Shown: positions 17,409 through 26,091 of the stretch, piece by piece
Numbering within the stretch: position 1 is the first letter of the stretch
Layout: every line of letters starts with the position of its first letter
Assembly (NCBI RefSeq): GCF_020515625.1
Contig: NZ_JAIWPJ010000001.1
Span: forward strand, 1-64,000
From: Natrinema amylolyticum
GTDB lineage: Archaea > Halobacteriota > Halobacteria > Halobacteriales > Natrialbaceae
DNA length: 64,000 bases
Reading direction: 5' to 3'
Notes under the pieces: model-generated
What the model was told of the DNA's origin: nothing
Seen by the model: only the letters and a program-made list of their open reading frames with translations
Databases searched by the model: none
Made by a program: the position numbers and the translations under genes

Positions 17409-18401
17409 TCAGTCCACGCGCCCGATTGCGTCGTCGACCGCTCGGATCACGCGCGCAGCATCTTCGCCGTCGTCGATCGCGATGTCCGTCCGGACCGTCG
17501 GCTGGTCGAAGTCGGCGTCGTCGCCGTCGTCGATCACGAAGGCGTCCGCGAACGGATAGGCCGTCGCGAGCCCCTCAGTGCTCGGCTCGGCGTTGACGGC
17601 CGCCATGAGGTCGCCCGCGGGCCCGGAGAAGGCGTCGTCGCCGAGGAACGGCGAGACGGCGACGACCGTCGTCTGGGCGAGCGCGTCGGCCACGCCCGGC
17701 AGCGCGAGCATCGGTCCGATACTGGTGACCGGGTTCGACGGGCCGATAACCACGGTGTCATCGAGCGCCTCGAGGACGCCCGGTGCGGGGTCGGCCTTCG
17801 AGGAGCCGCGGAACTCGACGGTGTCGACGGCCGGCTCGCCGCGGTGGGCGACCCAGTACTCCTGGAAGTGCATGACTCCCTCGTCGGTGTGGACGAGGCT
17901 GGCGACGGGGTCGTCGCTCATCGGGAGGAGATCGATCGTCAGCCCGAACGCGCTCGCGAGGCGTTCGGTCGCCTCGCTCAGCGTGTGACCCTCGTCGATG
18001 AGGCTCGTCCGCGTGATGTGGACGGCCCGGTCGCGGTCGCCGATCGTCATGAACTCGGCGACGCCCGAAAACCGCCGCCAGTTCGCGAGTTCTCGACCCT
18101 CGGTCTGTCTCTCGTCGGGCAGGTACTGCGGCCCCTCTGGCAGTCCCGCGGCCGACGCGATGTCGGAGAGCGCCGAGTTGGTTCGATGCGTGTCGCCCTC
18201 GATGCCCCACCACGTCTCTCGGTCGAGGATCCCACCGCCCTGAAACAGCAGCGTATCGACGTCCGGCGAGACGAAGAGCCCGCCGAGCTCGATGTCGTCG
18301 CCGGTGTTGGCGACGACCGTGGTCTCCTCCGGCGAGAACGCGGCGGCAGCGCCGTCTAACAGCTTTGGCGTTCCAGTGCCCCCGGAGAGGAAGGTTACCA
18401 T
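17409..18401 (-). CDS. cofD: 2-phospho-L-lactate transferase (F420 biosynthesis)
   Basis: 330 aa. N-terminal [20 protein letters not shown] is the CofD signature, followed by [22 protein letters not shown] and [18 protein letters not shown]. The enzyme joins the activated lactate (or related) group to Fo, forming coenzyme F420-0. It is first in an operon with the DUS-like gene. The length and motifs are typical. Confidence 0.95.
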   Translation of the reverse strand: MVTFLSGGTGTPKLLDGAAAAFSPEETTVVANTGDDIELGGLFVSPDVDTLLFQGGGILDRETWWGIEGDTHRTNSALSDIASAAGLPEGPQYLPDERQTEGRELANWRRFSGVAEFMTIGDRDRAVHITRTSLIDEGHTLSEATERLASAFGLTIDLLPMSDDPVASLVHTDEGVMHFQEYWVAHRGEPAVDTVEFRGSSKADPAPGVLEALDDTVVIGPSNPVTSIGPMLALPGVADALAQTTVVAVSPFLGDDAFSGPAGDLMAAVNAEPSTEGLATAYPFADAFVIDDGDDADFDQPTVRTDIAIDDGEDAARVIRAVDDAIGRVD

Positions 18402-18518
18402 ACCTACACCTCTCGAGCGAGGGTACTTAATCGCTTTCGGCCGAACGCGGCGGCGGTCGGTGGCAGACGCTTCGAACCGCCGGTTCGACGCGAGCCGACC
18501 GGTCGCGGACGCCGTCGC

Positions 18519-20969
18519 TCACTCGACGACGACGGTTCCGATCATGCCGGCCGCCTCGTGGGGGATGCAGACGTACTCGTGTTCGCCGGTCGTCTCGAAC
18601 GTCCGGACGTACGACTCGCCCGACTGAACCGCACCTTCGCCGTTCTCCCAGCCCTCGCGGGCAGCGTCCTCGCCGTCGAACCCGCCCGAGGCCCAGTAGT
18701 CGGCGGCATCCGGAATTCGGTCCTCGTAGGCCGAGACCGAGTGTGGCTCGCCGGCCGCGTGCGTCCAGGCGACGGTGTCGCCCCGTTCGACGGTGAGCGT
18801 CTCCGGCTCGAAGGCGACGGCCTGCATGTCGACGACGTGGTCGGCGTCGTCCGGAACGCCCTCGACGACGTTTGGGCCGCCCTCGAGGTCGGTCCCCGAA
18901 TCGGACCTCTCGTCGGAGTCGGCCGTTCCGTCACCGCTCGGGGCGGCATCGGGCGCTCCGGCGACTGCGAACTGCGCCCGCAGCGCCGCCGTCGCGAACG
19001 TCTCAGCAGCTGCTTCGACCTCCGACCCGTCCTCGAGCGCCCCAATGTAGTCCTCGAGCGCCCCCTCGAAGCCCTCGTAGATCTCGTGGTCGGCCTCCTC
19101 GAGGAGTTCGTGGACCCGCGCTTGTTCGAACGACGCGAGCGCGTTCCCCGCGATCGACGCAGCGGCGTCGCCGAACGACCTGCCCGCGTCCGCGACGACG
19201 GTATAGATCGCTTCGATCGCCCGCTCGTTGAACGTCCGGGCCGCCGCGCTCACGTCTCCGCCGTCGGCCGCGGCGCTGCGGGCGTCGCCGAGCGCACCCT
19301 CGAAGGATTCGTAAAGGTCGTGGTCGGCCTCCTCGAGCGCCTCGTGGAAGCCCCCGGCACCGCGCTCGAAGTCCTCGAAGAGACCCTGCAGGACGCTTTC
19401 CGCGCGAGCGGCGTCGCCGAGGGTGTCCAGTACGCCCGCGTCGAACGCTCTGGCGGCCATGGCGCTGCTCCGGACGGCGCTGACCTGCGCGGTCGTTCCC
19501 GCGGTCGTCTCGAACTCGCCGAGCGCTTCCTCGAGTCCCTCGGTGTGTTCCTGGGCGGCCCCATCGTCCTCGCTCTCGAAGGCGTCGATCAGGCCCTGCA
19601 GGTGCTCCTCCTCGACGGTCTCGTAGAGATCGTGGTCGGTTTCCTCGAGCGTTTCGTGGAAGTCGGCCTCGTTTCGTTCGAAGGTTTCGAACAACTCGCG
19701 GGTGATCCCGGCGGCGACCCCGCTCTCGCCCTGGTAGTATCGCTCCAGCGCGTCTCCCAGCCGGGCTCGGAAGAAGGCCGCCTCGAGCAGGGCCGGTTCG
19801 ACGCCGGTTCCCAGCGCCTCGATCCCGGTCACGAGCCCGTCGTCGATCGCGCTGACGGCGCTGTCGACGCCCTCGGGGTCGTCGTTCTCGATGGCCGTCG
19901 CGAGCGCGTCGAGTCCGTCTTCCTCGAACCGGTGGTAGGCGTCCTCGCTGGCCTCTTCGAGGGCCTCGTGTGCGCGGGCGCCCTCGAAGTGTGCGAAGGC
20001 GTTTTCGACGAGTTGCCCTGCCGCGTCCCGCTGTCCGCGCTCGAAGAGCCAGACGGCGTCGTAGGCCCGCGCCTGATAGCCGGTCAGTGCAGTCGCGTGG
20101 GCGAACGCCGTCGACGGCCCGCCCAGCCCCGCGAGCGCGGCGGCGTCCCAGCCGCGGGCCTGGTAGGTGGCGATCTGGCCGGCGCCCGCCGCCGACTCGG
20201 ACGGCGCGAGGACGTACGCGCCGTCGTTGGCCGCCGCGAGCGCGTCCGCCACGTTCGAACGAACCCCCTCGAGGTCCTCGTCGGCCGCGGCCGTCGCGAC
20301 GGCGTCGACGGCGCCTTCGAACTCCTCGTATACCTCGCTGTCGGCCTCGGCGATCGCGTCGTGGACGGCCGCCTCCTCGAACCGCTCGAGGGCGTCGGTC
20401 GCGATGGTCTCGGCGGCATCGAAGGCACCGGCGTCGGCGAGGACGACGGCGTCAGCAACGGTCGTCCCGAACGCCTGTAAATCGAGCGTCCGTGCCGTCT
20501 CCTCGCCGACGAGCGTCCTCTGAGCTCCGGCAAGTTCCTCGTCACCGATGACGGTCTCCTCGCGGGTCCGGTCGAGATCCGCGCGCTCGAGGCCCTCTCG
20601 CCGGAGTTCGCCGAGCGCTTCTTCGAACTCCTCGTAGCGATCGCGGTCGGTCTCCTCGAGGAGTTCGTGGGCGTTGTACTCGCCGCTGGCCGTCTCGAAT
20701 CGTTCGAACGTGTCGCCGGCGATGGCGGCACCCGTTCCGGTCTTCCCGGCTTCCCCCGCCGCGAGCGCGTCCCACAGGCGGGCCCGCATCGCGTTCCACT
20801 CGGCGGCGACGGCCCTCTCCGCCGGTTCCGTCGTCGCCGACTCCTCGTCCCCGCTCGGTTCCCCTTCCGCCGACTCGTCCCCGTCGGACGAATCCGAACA
20901 GCCGGCGAGGCCGAGGCTCACGATCACAGCACCGCTCCCCTTCAACCACGTCCGTCGTGTCTGTCGCAT
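18519..20969 (-). CDS. DUF5059-type lipoprotein: His/Glu helical repeats plus C-terminal cupredoxin
   Basis: 816 aa. A Tat lipoprotein signal (RRTWLKGSGAVIVSLGLAGC, lipid Cys at 24) anchors it outside the membrane. Residues ~85-670 hold six copies of a helical motif, roughly FE...H..LEE.D...YE.FE..L, e.g. HELLEEADHEIYEGFEGAL, spaced about 110 residues. An acidic linker leads to a halocyanin-like domain (last ~110 aa) with type-1 copper ligands His (EPHSV), Cys and His (VCIPH) and Met (AGMIG). It resembles the cupredoxin-plus-iron-binding design of EfeO, but the order is reversed. A SirR/Idr-type palindrome overlaps the transcription start, so iron control is likely. Function in iron or copper handling is inference. 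Confidence 0.85.
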   Translation of the reverse strand: MRQTRRTWLKGSGAVIVSLGLAGCSDSSDGDESAEGEPSGDEESATTEPAERAVAAEWNAMRARLWDALAAGEAGKTGTGAAIAGDTFERFETASGEYNAHELLEETDRDRYEEFEEALGELRREGLERADLDRTREETVIGDEELAGAQRTLVGEETARTLDLQAFGTTVADAVVLADAGAFDAAETIATDALERFEEAAVHDAIAEADSEVYEEFEGAVDAVATAAADEDLEGVRSNVADALAAANDGAYVLAPSESAAGAGQIATYQARGWDAAALAGLGGPSTAFAHATALTGYQARAYDAVWLFERGQRDAAGQLVENAFAHFEGARAHEALEEASEDAYHRFEEDGLDALATAIENDDPEGVDSAVSAIDDGLVTGIEALGTGVEPALLEAAFFRARLGDALERYYQGESGVAAGITRELFETFERNEADFHETLEETDHDLYETVEEEHLQGLIDAFESEDDGAAQEHTEGLEEALGEFETTAGTTAQVSAVRSSAMAARAFDAGVLDTLGDAARAESVLQGLFEDFERGAGGFHEALEEADHDLYESFEGALGDARSAAADGGDVSAAARTFNERAIEAIYTVVADAGRSFGDAAASIAGNALASFEQARVHELLEEADHEIYEGFEGALEDYIGALEDGSEVEAAAETFATAALRAQFAVAGAPDAAPSGDGTADSDERSDSGTDLEGGPNVVEGVPDDADHVVDMQAVAFEPETLTVERGDTVAWTHAAGEPHSVSAYEDRIPDAADYWASGGFDGEDAAREGWENGEGAVQSGESYVRTFETTGEHEYVCIPHEAAGMIGTVVVE

Positions 20970-20973
20970 ATAC

Positions 20974-20991
20974 TTTTAGGTTAGCCTAAAA
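20974..20991. promoter_or_regulatory. Iron-box-like operator overlapping the DUF5059 promoter
   Basis: TTTTAGGTTAGCCTAAAA, seven-base arms (TTTTAGG/CCTAAAA) around TTAG, lies 5-22 nt before the DUF5059 ATG and just downstream of an AT-rich TATA-like stretch (about 20992-21004). It matches the palindrome used by haloarchaeal DtxR-type iron repressors (SirR/Idr). Position fits repression. Confidence 0.75.
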
Positions 20992-21008
20992 ATACAAATA
21001 CTCTTCGT

Positions 21009-21035
21009 TTATTCCACGGCCCATATATGGAATAA
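21009..21035. promoter_or_regulatory. Second palindrome in the DUF5059 upstream region
   Basis: Arms TTATTCCA and TGGAATAA (8 bp, perfect) around an 11-nt spacer, in AT-rich DNA 40-65 nt before the DUF5059 start. It differs from the iron box, so a second regulator may bind here. No matching factor is known to me. Confidence 0.4.
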
Positions 21036-21097
21036 TAGTGTAGGAATGACTCGTTATACCACTAGAAAACACCTGGCGGCGGATCTGTTCCCGGTTA

Positions 21098-21113
21098 TTT
21101 AGGTTGGCCTAAA
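21098..21113. promoter_or_regulatory. Upstream iron-box-like operator
   Basis: TTTAGGTTGGCCTAAA has six-base arms identical to the proximal box (TTTAGG/CCTAAA), about 107 nt upstream of it. Two sites on one promoter could allow looping or cooperative binding of a DtxR-type regulator. Confidence 0.65.
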
Positions 21114-21233
21114 TTCCTTTGATCGAGAAGGTCACCGACATCCCGTAAACGGTTTCCCGAATATATTCCCGACGGCTCGTCGTCCCGTCCATATCGGCGA
21201 GCCGGCTCGGCACCGGCGTTCGCGTTCGAACCG

Positions 21234-22787
21234 TCACTCTCCGATCCAGTCCGCGAAACTCCCCTCGAGCAACGTCTCCGACTGCCGAGCCACGTATCGC
21301 TGTTGCATCTCCGTGATCGCCTCGGCGAGGTCCGCGCCGTCCTCGAGCGCCGCCCGCACCTGCTCGCGCTTCCAGCGGGCGGGCGTAACTCCCTGCCGGA
21401 CGCGCCGCCGGAGCGGGTAGAGGTACTTTGCAGCGTCTTCCTCGCTCAGCCCGCGGTTGGTCAGCCCGTCCTCGGCGTGGGCCAGCAGATCCTCGTAGAG
21501 TGCGAGGCTGTCGGTGGTTTCCTTCCCGTCGTTGGTGATCCAGGTCATGTCGGCCTCGAGTCCGTCGACCATCGCGGCGTAGAAGTTCTCCCGAGCGATC
21601 TCCCAGTCGAGTTCGACGACGGGGTGCTCGAGGCGAGTCAGGCTCTCCATCAGGCCGGCGAAGGCGGCGAGGAAGGAGACCGAATCGCGGACCGTGGGCT
21701 GGGCGGGGATCGGGCGGAACTCGATGCGGGCGTTGGCGGCCGATCTGGTCGGACCGCCGAAGACCGGCCGGACCCACCGCCAGTAGGTGCCGTGTTTGCG
21801 GCTGAAGTGGGGAAACTGGTCGTCGAATCGCTCGCCGGGTTCGACCGGCATCGGGACGATGGTATCGTCGTCGGCGACGCGGTCGATCGCCTCGTCGACG
21901 GTCGCTAAGTCGTGCGGGAATCGGACCTTCCCCTCGCCCGTCGTGGGATCGTTGAGGACGGTCTCGAAGACGCTGATGCGGTGTTCCATCCAGCCGTCCC
22001 GGAGGATCTCGTCGGCGGTCGCGTCGTCGTCGTAGAGGTCGGCGGGGAAGAACGGGGAGTTGACCCCGAGCGCGAGGAGGGGGCCCGCGATCCGCAGGGC
22101 GTAATTAAAGTAGTCGGGCAGGTCGGGGGCGTGGGCCACCTGATAGTGTGGCTGGATCGACGTGATGAGACTCTCGGGCATGACGGTGTCGGCCTGCAGG
22201 GAGACGTGCGGGGCCTCGATGCGCATCCCCGCTGAGTCGGCCTGATCGGTGTTGGCCATCGCGTGATACCGAGCGGAGTCGCTCATGTTCGTCGCGATGC
22301 GGACCGACCGCTCGGTCCCGTCCGGTGCCGTCGCCGTTCGCTCGACGCTGTCGGTGAGATAGGTTCCCGCCGCTTCACCCTCCGGCGGAATCGTCCAGAG
22401 CGCGTCGCTGACCAGCCGCATCCGCTCGGAGTTCGTCACGTCGAGTGCCGTCTGCAACCGGGCCTTGACCTCCGACTCCTGGGCCGCCAGTCCCGGCGCG
22501 TTCAGCGGCTGCGGACTCGTCGTCATCTCCGCGTTGTGGAGGCCGAGCTCCTTCTCGAAGCCGATCAGCTCGAGCAGTCGGCGCGGAACCCGCCGCAGCG
22601 TGCAGTCGTCGGCCTTGACCGCGTAGAACTCGTACTCGAGGCCGACGATCGCCTGCGGGTTGTCGAAGACCCCCTCCTCGACGGCGTCTTTGATGACCGC
22701 CGCGTCTGCCTGGGCCCGTTCGCGGAAGTCGGCGGCGTCGACCGCCAACACGTCCGCGACCCGTGCGGCGAGTTCCTCTTCTGGCAT
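21234..22787 (-). CDS. Glutamate-cysteine ligase (GCS2)-like carboxylate-amine ligase
   Basis: 517 aa, cytoplasmic. The N-terminal ATP-grasp-like glutamine-synthetase fold pattern is visible: VGLEYEFYAVKAD, GLHNAEMTTSPQPLN, APHVSLQADTVMPESLITSI, YRHAPDLPDY-like and AANARIEFRPIPAQPT. It resembles the GCS2/YbdK family but is longer than usual, so it may make a different gamma-glutamyl or carboxylate-amine compound. The ATG at 22787 is used; a long upstream open frame lies in the DNA-ligase divergent region and is non-coding. It diverges from the ligase gene. Confidence 0.7.
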   Translation of the reverse strand: MPEEELAARVADVLAVDAADFRERAQADAAVIKDAVEEGVFDNPQAIVGLEYEFYAVKADDCTLRRVPRRLLELIGFEKELGLHNAEMTTSPQPLNAPGLAAQESEVKARLQTALDVTNSERMRLVSDALWTIPPEGEAAGTYLTDSVERTATAPDGTERSVRIATNMSDSARYHAMANTDQADSAGMRIEAPHVSLQADTVMPESLITSIQPHYQVAHAPDLPDYFNYALRIAGPLLALGVNSPFFPADLYDDDATADEILRDGWMEHRISVFETVLNDPTTGEGKVRFPHDLATVDEAIDRVADDDTIVPMPVEPGERFDDQFPHFSRKHGTYWRWVRPVFGGPTRSAANARIEFRPIPAQPTVRDSVSFLAAFAGLMESLTRLEHPVVELDWEIARENFYAAMVDGLEADMTWITNDGKETTDSLALYEDLLAHAEDGLTNRGLSEEDAAKYLYPLRRRVRQGVTPARWKREQVRAALEDGADLAEAITEMQQRYVARQSETLLEGSFADWIGE

Positions 22788-22891
22788 ATATCTCCGAGTG
22801 AGTGGCCAATCGTCTTTAAAGCACGTCTCTCGGGTCGCGGTCGCAACCCGTCTCAGAACCGTTTTACTCCCCGCGGCGATACACTCCGCCG

Positions 22892-24685
22892 ATGGAGTTC
22901 GCCACGTTCGCCGACCGCGCCGGAACGATCGAGGCCGAACCCGCCGACCTCGAGATCGTGTCCCACGTCCGGGACCTGCTCGCCGAGGCCGGGGACGAGA
23001 GCGAGGAACGACGTTCCTCGAAGGATGCGGTGAAACCGCAGACTCTCGAGATCGTCGCGCGATTCGCACAGGGTCGGGTGTTCCCGGCCTGGGACTCGAC
23101 GACGCTGGACATCGGGCCGAGCGCGTGTTACGAGGCGATCGCTCGTGCCGCGGGGACGAACGTGAGCAGCGACGACGTCGAGGACCGCCTCGCCGAGGTC
23201 GGCGAGATCGGCGACGTGGCGGCGAGTTACGAGTTCGGCGGCCAGCAGGGGCTGGGCGCGTTCACCGGCGGTGGCGGCGGTGCGGAGAGCGGCGCTGATG
23301 GAGGCAACGGCGGCGACCTCACCGTCCGCGAGGTCTACGACACGCTCGCGGAACTCGCCGCCGCCGAGGGATCGGGCAGTCAGGATCGGAAGGTCGACCT
23401 GTTGTTCGGCCTGTTCAACCGCTGCTCGAGCGAGGAGGCGCGCTACCTCGCGCGCATCGTCCTCTCCGAGATGCGCATCGGGGTCGGCGAGGGAACCGTT
23501 CGGGACGCGATCGCCGAGGCCTTCGACGTTCCAACGGATCGAGTCGAGCGTGCGCTACAGGTCTCGAACGACTACGGGCGGGTTGCGCGGATCGCGCGGG
23601 ACGAGGGCCTCGAGGGACTGGACGCCATGGAACTCGCGGTCGGTCGGCCGGTACAGGCGATGCTCGCGCAGGCGGGGACGGTGACCGACGCGCTCGAGGA
23701 GTGGGAAGAGGCCGCCGTCGAGTGGAAGTACGACGGGGCCCGGGTGCAGTTGCACCACGATCCCAGTGGACTCGGCGAGTCCGACGGATCGACGGCGGAG
23801 ACTCGCGTCTTCTCGCGGAACATGGAGGAGGTCACCGATGCCCTGCCGGAAGTCGTCGAGTTCGCCGCGGCTCACCTCGAGGAGCCCGCGATCCTCGACG
23901 GCGAGGTCGTCGCGATCGACGAGGACGGCTCGCCGCTTCCCTTCCAGGAGGTGCTCAAGCGGTTCCGACGGAAACACGACGTTGCGAAGGCCCGCGAGGA
24001 CGTCTCGGTGCGACCGGTCTTTTTCGACTGTCTGCACGCCGGCGGTGAGGACCTGCTCGCGGAGCCGCTGACGACGCGCCACGACCGGCTCCGATCGGTG
24101 CTGATCGACGGCGACGTTGACGCCGACTCCGTCGATGATGACGATATCGAAGGGCTCTCCCTGCTCTGGCGGACCGACGACCCCGACGAGATCGAGTCGA
24201 TCGACGCCGACGCGCTCAAGGCCGGCCACGAGGGAATCATGCTCAAGAACCCCGACTCGACGTACTCGCCGGGCCGGCGGGGCAAACACTGGCGCAAGCG
24301 CAAACCGGACGTGGAGACGTTGGACTGCGTCGTGACGGGTGCCGAATGGGGCGAGGGCCGACGCGCGACCTTCCTCGGCACGTTCGAACTCTCGGTACGC
24401 GCGGGCGACGACTTGGAAACCGTCGGCAAGGTTGCGACCGGGATCACCGACGAGAAACTCGCGGAACTCACCGAGTTACTCGAGCCCCACATCACCACCG
24501 AGGAGGGACAGGCGGTCGAACTCGAGCCCGCGGTCGTCTTCGAGGTCGGCTACGAGGAGATTCAGTCCTCGCCGACCTACTCGTCGGGCTACGCGCTGCG
24601 GTTCCCGCGGTTCGTGGGAGTCCGGTCCGACAAGGATCCCGAGGACGCGGACTCGCTCGAGCGCGTCGAACGGCTCCGCGCGTAG
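22892..24685 (+). CDS. lig: ATP-dependent DNA ligase with a palindromic insertion
   Basis: 597 aa. The N-terminal DNA-binding domain includes FAQGRVFPAWDSTTLDIGP; the adenylation site is EWKYDGARVQ with its catalytic Lys, followed by FSRNMEEVTDALPEV, LDGEVVAID, GIMLKNPDSTY and HWRKRKPD. It seals nicks in replication and repair. Residues 35-51 (ESEERRSSKDAVKPQT) are an extra loop compared with the usual family spacing between the first helices and LEIVARF. The DNA coding it consists of two adjacent palindromes (23002-23020 and 23026-23040). The gene shares a divergent promoter region with the GCS2-like gene. Confidence 0.93.
   Translation: MEFATFADRAGTIEAEPADLEIVSHVRDLLAEAGDESEERRSSKDAVKPQTLEIVARFAQGRVFPAWDSTTLDIGPSACYEAIARAAGTNVSSDDVEDRLAEVGEIGDVAASYEFGGQQGLGAFTGGGGGAESGADGGNGGDLTVREVYDTLAELAAAEGSGSQDRKVDLLFGLFNRCSSEEARYLARIVLSEMRIGVGEGTVRDAIAEAFDVPTDRVERALQVSNDYGRVARIARDEGLEGLDAMELAVGRPVQAMLAQAGTVTDALEEWEEAAVEWKYDGARVQLHHDPSGLGESDGSTAETRVFSRNMEEVTDALPEVVEFAAAHLEEPAILDGEVVAIDEDGSPLPFQEVLKRFRRKHDVAKAREDVSVRPVFFDCLHAGGEDLLAEPLTTRHDRLRSVLIDGDVDADSVDDDDIEGLSLLWRTDDPDEIESIDADALKAGHEGIMLKNPDSTYSPGRRGKHWRKRKPDVETLDCVVTGAEWGEGRRATFLGTFELSVRAGDDLETVGKVATGITDEKLAELTELLEPHITTEEGQAVELEPAVVFEVGYEEIQSSPTYSSGYALRFPRFVGVRSDKDPEDADSLERVERLRA
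23002..23040. repeat. Double palindrome inserted in the ligase gene
   Basis: First palindrome: CGAGGAAC/GTTCCTCG, 3-nt loop (23002-23020). After five bases comes TGCGGT/ACCGCA, 3-nt loop (23026-23040). Reading frame is kept through both. A similar pair lies in the acyl-CoA synthetase gene (55997-56045). Confidence 0.6.
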
Positions 24686-24769
24686 CGACTCCCGGCTCTG
24701 CGAGGTTGTCGATCTCACCCGCGGTAGCGGCGGCGAAACCGGGAGTACAATGCCGCTTTCGGAACGCTT

Positions 24770-24782
24770 GATAACGGTTATC
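24770..24782. promoter_or_regulatory. Palindrome in front of the MFS gene
   Basis: GATAACGGTTATC is a perfect 6-bp palindrome around one G, 13 nt before the MFS start codon. It could be an operator; the binder is unknown. Confidence 0.35.
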
Positions 24783-24795
24783 GGAAAGACAGACC

Positions 24796-25953
24796 GTGTC
24801 CCGTACTCGACTCTTCGCCTCCCTGTGCGGTCTCGTCTTTCTCCTCAACCTCGCGCGGATTATCTTCGCCCCGCTGTTGGACGTCTTCATCACCGAGTTC
24901 GCGATCGGCGAGGCGACGGCCGGTCTCATCGTGACCCTCGCGTGGGTCGGGAGCGCGTCCCCGCGGCTGCCCGCCGGCTGGCTGCTCACGAGGGTCCCGA
25001 GGCATCACGTCGTGCTCGGTTCCGGGACGATCCTCGCGGTCGCCTCGGGACTCGCCGCGAACGCGACGACCGTCCGACACCTACTGATCGGCGCGTTCCT
25101 CATGGGCATTGCCTCCGGCGTCTACTTCGTCGCGGCGAACCCGTTACTGAGCGAACTGTTCCCGTCGCGGGTCGGCCGCGCGATGGGGATCCACGGCGCC
25201 GCCGCCCAGATCGGCGCGGTGGCCGCCGCCCCGTTCGTCGCGCTCACGCTGCTGGTCGACTGGCGACTCTCGCTGTGGGTGATCGCCGCCGGCGCGGCGC
25301 TGCTGACTGCCACAACGTGGGTCACCGCGCGACGGACCGAGATGCCGGCGGCGGGCGATGCCGACCGGGAGTTCGTCGCCGGCGTGCTCTCGGAGTGGCG
25401 GCTCATCGCGACGGCGCTGGCGATCGTCGGTCTGACCTCGTTCGTCTGGCAGGGGGTGTTCAACTTCTACGAACTGTACATGCAGTCGAAGGGGCTCTCG
25501 AGCGGTGCGGCGGGCACGCTGCTCACGATCGTCTTCGCCGCCGGCGTCCCCGCGTTCTTCTTCAGCGGCGATCTGGCCGATCGGTTTCCCCACGTGCCGT
25601 ACCTGCTCGGAATCGTCGGGACGTTCGCCGCGACGCTGCTCCTGTTGACGGCCGTCGAGGGCTTTCTCGCGCTGGCCGTCCTCAGCGCGGCTATTGGGAT
25701 CGTCATCCACGCGCTGTTCCCGGCCACAGACGCGTACCTCCTCGACACGCTCCCGGACTCGACGCGGGGCAGCGCCTACGCCGCGTTCAGCTCCGCCTGG
25801 ATGCTTACGCAAGCGCTGGGCTCGTTCGCCCTCGGGCTGGTCCTCGAACGCGGCTACACCTACGACGGGGTATTCGCCGGCGCCGCGCTCCTCCTCGGTG
25901 CCACGGTCGTCGGTCTCGTGGCCCTCGAGCGGACCGGACGACTCCCGGGCTGA
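24796..25953 (+). CDS. Major facilitator superfamily transporter
   Basis: 385 aa, about 12 membrane helices. Family traits are the first-helix FITEFAIGEATAGLIVTLAW, a loop 2-3 region with LPAGWLLTRVPRH, and LSELFPSRVGRAMGIHGAAAQIG with conserved arginine and glycine. It starts with GTG at 24796. The palindrome GATAACGGTTATC (24770-24782) is ~13 nt before the start. Substrate unknown; probably an exporter or nutrient carrier. Confidence 0.88.
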   Translation: MSRTRLFASLCGLVFLLNLARIIFAPLLDVFITEFAIGEATAGLIVTLAWVGSASPRLPAGWLLTRVPRHHVVLGSGTILAVASGLAANATTVRHLLIGAFLMGIASGVYFVAANPLLSELFPSRVGRAMGIHGAAAQIGAVAAAPFVALTLLVDWRLSLWVIAAGAALLTATTWVTARRTEMPAAGDADREFVAGVLSEWRLIATALAIVGLTSFVWQGVFNFYELYMQSKGLSSGAAGTLLTIVFAAGVPAFFFSGDLADRFPHVPYLLGIVGTFAATLLLLTAVEGFLALAVLSAAIGIVIHALFPATDAYLLDTLPDSTRGSAYAAFSSAWMLTQALGSFALGLVLERGYTYDGVFAGAALLLGATVVGLVALERTGRLPG

Positions 25954-26091
25954 CCCGTCGCCGGTCGAGACTCGCCGCAGCTGATGCCGCGGGATTCGGT
26001 CCCGAGCGTTCGGGCTGCGACGAGGTCTCGCCGTCCACCGTCCCGAAGATAGGTAAGCACCCTTAAGACCCGCGACCGACAGGATTGGCGT

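Noticed and set aside
18558..20480. Long plus-strand open frame (640 codons) opposite the DUF5059 gene
   Set aside because: Antisense to a protein with repeats, signal and cupredoxin; no family features of its own.
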